Of a stretch of 64,000 nucleotides of DNA, positions 61,711 through 64,000 are shown in pieces; position 1 is the first letter of the stretch, and every line of letters starts with the position of its first letter. The translations under genes were made by a program, and so were the position numbers. The notes beneath the pieces are model-generated. The model was not told the DNA's origin. It saw only the letters and a program-made list of their open reading frames with translations, and did not search any database. This stretch comes from Synchiropus splendidus (lineage: Eukaryota; Chordata; Actinopteri; Syngnathiformes; Callionymidae): contig NC_071347.1 of assembly GCF_027744825.2 (NCBI RefSeq), positions 13,329,501-13,393,500 on the forward strand, written 5' to 3'.

Positions 61711-64000
61711 ATTCTGACGCCTTTGTAGTCCAAGCGGCAACAATGAAAGACGCTTCCGCATAGTCACCGGCAGAGGGCGGCATTGCCCTTATATTTACTC
61801 CTGAGCGCCACAAAAACTCCTTGCGTGAAGCACATCTTCAGCAGCTTGTTTGAGCGGGTCGTCAAGGTGGTGTGGAACAAAGTGAATTTCAAATCTGCCA
61901 ATGTTCAGACCACCATATACACATCTTAATGTTGACCTCATCTACTGACCTTTGACCTCATACCAGTCATGCCTCTTGTCCAACAACTACTCCACGCTCA
62001 CTCAACACACTAGATTAAAAAAAAAAGTCAGCTAGTTTCTCACGCCATGCTGGACTAACAACTTCCAGCTGTTGCCTGGTCGGCAGCGCTGCTATGGGAA
62101 CATGGTGAGCACACACAGCAACATGGGATTCATCAGCACATGGACGCAAGAGAAGAAGAGAAAGCAGGACCAAGAGGACGGGGGTCTGCCAAAAACACAT
62201 GAGTGATTCTTCTGGGAGAAAAGTGTGTGTTAGTCGCTGCTGAAAAATGCCTCCATCCTTTTGTCCAGCTGTTAACTCGCCTCCTGTCCAGATGGTGGTG
62301 AGTAATGTCGTTTGAAGCCCATCTTCATCTGTAATTCCACAGGAAATCCTCTTCCTCCTCTGAGGAGAAAGTGTGGGGGGAGCAGAGGGTCTGGACGTGA
62401 TGACAAGACGGTTCGTCTGGAGGGAGAGGAAGCTTTGACCAGATGTGGGGATTCCCTGAGATTACATCTACAGGGGCCCTTAAATATTCAAACAGGCTCA
62501 AGACTTTACCTTAAGATAACATGTTTCAACTCTCGTTTTATATATATATATATATGTTTTCTCCATTTTTTTGTCCAACCCCTGTATATTCACATAATAG
62601 TTCAGCAGTTTTTGTCTCACACATTTATTTGTCCCCAAGCTTCATAAAATGCTTCATTTTATTTTATCTTTTTGTGTCTAGTTTAATTCTTATATGGAAT
62701 TCTTGTCACTCTTTTTGTCTAACTTTTATTTTTAAATATTTTAAACCACTTTCTTTGTTGAATTTCCCTCAAAATATTTCCCAGAATATTCATATTACTT
62801 GCTGTTTAAATTGTTATTATTTATTACAAAATGGAAATACATTTTCCTCATCTCAGTGCTCCAATCACTCCGCCTTAAACTTTCTTAATGGATTTTCTTT
62901 ATAATGATAATGTTTTGTCATTGTTCATTTTTTTCAACATAAAGGCCATCCAAATATAATATTCGATATTTCCTGAGCATTATTATTATTATTGTTGCTG
63001 TGATTTACATTTTCAGTACAATTCTAGTGTTTGTGTATTTTCCCCCATGTTTTAGTTTTAATTTGCATTAACCTTTTTTTCTACAATTTATTTATTAATA
63101 AGATGCCATTTCATGAAATGTTTCCTGTCAAATTTCATTGAATTTCAACTGTGTTCTGCAGTTTATATTTTTTTATGTACCGAAGTAGTTTGTTCTTGCC
63201 TGCATTTAAATATAGTACATTACATTTAATCTTATTTATTTGCAATATTTCCCTTCTATCACACGCAGGCTTTTCAGCAAACCTTTATGAGTCAATATAA
63301 ATTCTGGGTGGACAAGTTCAAATCTCCCAGAATGAGCAGGAAAAGACGACATCACAGCCACAAGAACATTCATTAATAATTTATTTTCCTTAATCTCAAG
63401 AACCACCACAGCGTCTCTGAAAAATTTATCATCGGTTTCCAACAACACAGTTTTGAAAAATGTAAAGTTACTATACAAATTTTTATTAGAAAAAAGAATA
63501 AATTAACTGTGGAATTAAGTTATTTTTTTCCTCAATTCAACTCCACATTTTTAACCTACAACACGTTATTGTATTGTTACAGTTGAACAGAACCGATAGA
63601 AATCAAGTTACATGCTCTATCATTTGGTCGAGGGGGGCTGTGGGAGGCGGGGGGCGGGGGAGGGGGGCTTCATTTGCACATCTGGATGATGACAATGACG
63701 ATATTCTATGTGGAAAAAGCAGTCACTGGTCATTTGGTAGCACCTGGAAAGGTTATTACGATGGAAAGGCTGGCTTATATAAAAAGGAGCGTTGTTAAAA
63801 GTGTATGTGAATGTTGAAAACACCAAAAAAACCCACAGTGGTCCTGCGAACGTACAGGAGAAGGCTGATAAAAGTTCTTGGATTAATTATATAAAACAGC
63901 TTCATAAACTTCTATGGAGAAGAGGGAGTCTGGTGTTAGAAATGCAGAGAGGGGGGCGCGGGGGCGGGGTCACACTTCATCACATTGAGGCTCAGAGGTC
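61711..64000. other. Right-hand intergenic region, no gene called
   Basis: AT-rich sequence (62540-63250) followed by G-rich stretches (63630-63670 and 63950-63975). A TA tract lies at about 62538-62556. Several minus-strand AATAAA-like hexamers near 63380-63500 could mark the 3' end of a gene lying to the right, but no coding exon is visible. The open frames at 62312-62904 are low-complexity and unsupported. Confidence 0.5.
63630..63670 (+). repeat. G-rich tract
   Basis: Several runs of 4-6 G separated by 1-3 bases (for example gaggcggggggcgggggagg), with G-quadruplex potential. A similar stretch lies at 63950-63975. Confidence 0.7.

Overview
The window is nuclear DNA of a ray-finned fish, most likely a percomorph teleost. 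Genes are split by GT-AG introns, introns are fairly short, and the proteins read as clear vertebrate orthologues. The non-coding DNA carries typical fish repeats: TcMar-Tigger-like, Tc1-like, hAT-like and L2-like elements plus many simple repeats. I found no bacterial genes, operons, CRISPR arrays, tRNAs or rRNAs. All exon boundaries below were read by hand from splice signals and reading-frame continuity.

Layout from left to right. (1) 3526-23301, minus strand: exons 1-16 of abcc8 (SUR1, the sulfonylurea-receptor subunit of the KATP channel). The gene runs off the left edge inside intron 16, shortly after the NBD1 Walker A motif. (2) 23302-29763: repeat-rich intergenic DNA with a long AT tract and a Tc1-like remnant that appears to sit inside an L2-like LINE tail. 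(3) 29764-42575, minus strand: a complete ush1c (harmonin), long form, with three PDZ domains, two charged coiled-coil blocks and a proline-rich PST region (943 codons). (4) 43511-46236, plus strand: ccdc77, divergent from ush1c across a roughly 0.9 kb promoter region that holds a run of 29 G. (5) 47353-50889, plus strand: hdhd5 (CECR5-type HAD phosphatase family). (6) 52416-55053, minus strand: rab19, convergent with hdhd5. (7) 56340-58843, minus strand: ccdc34. (8) 60001-61509, plus strand: a four-TM protein, possibly TMEM253-like. (9) 61510-64000: AT-rich and G-rich DNA with no gene that I can support.

The genes do not form one pathway. abcc8 and ush1c are neighbours in many vertebrates, but abcc8 acts in membrane excitability and ush1c in hair-cell scaffolding. 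ccdc77 and ccdc34 are coiled-coil proteins, rab19 is a membrane-traffic GTPase and hdhd5 is a putative mitochondrial phosphatase.

The most notable non-gene signal is a family of four hAT-like MITEs of about 220 bp, one inside each of abcc8, ush1c, ccdc77 and hdhd5. Each has 8-bp target duplications that match at 7 of 8 positions. At least three of the four carry a head-to-head pair of CTCF-like core motifs. Three copies of a Tigger-like non-autonomous element share a conserved interior.
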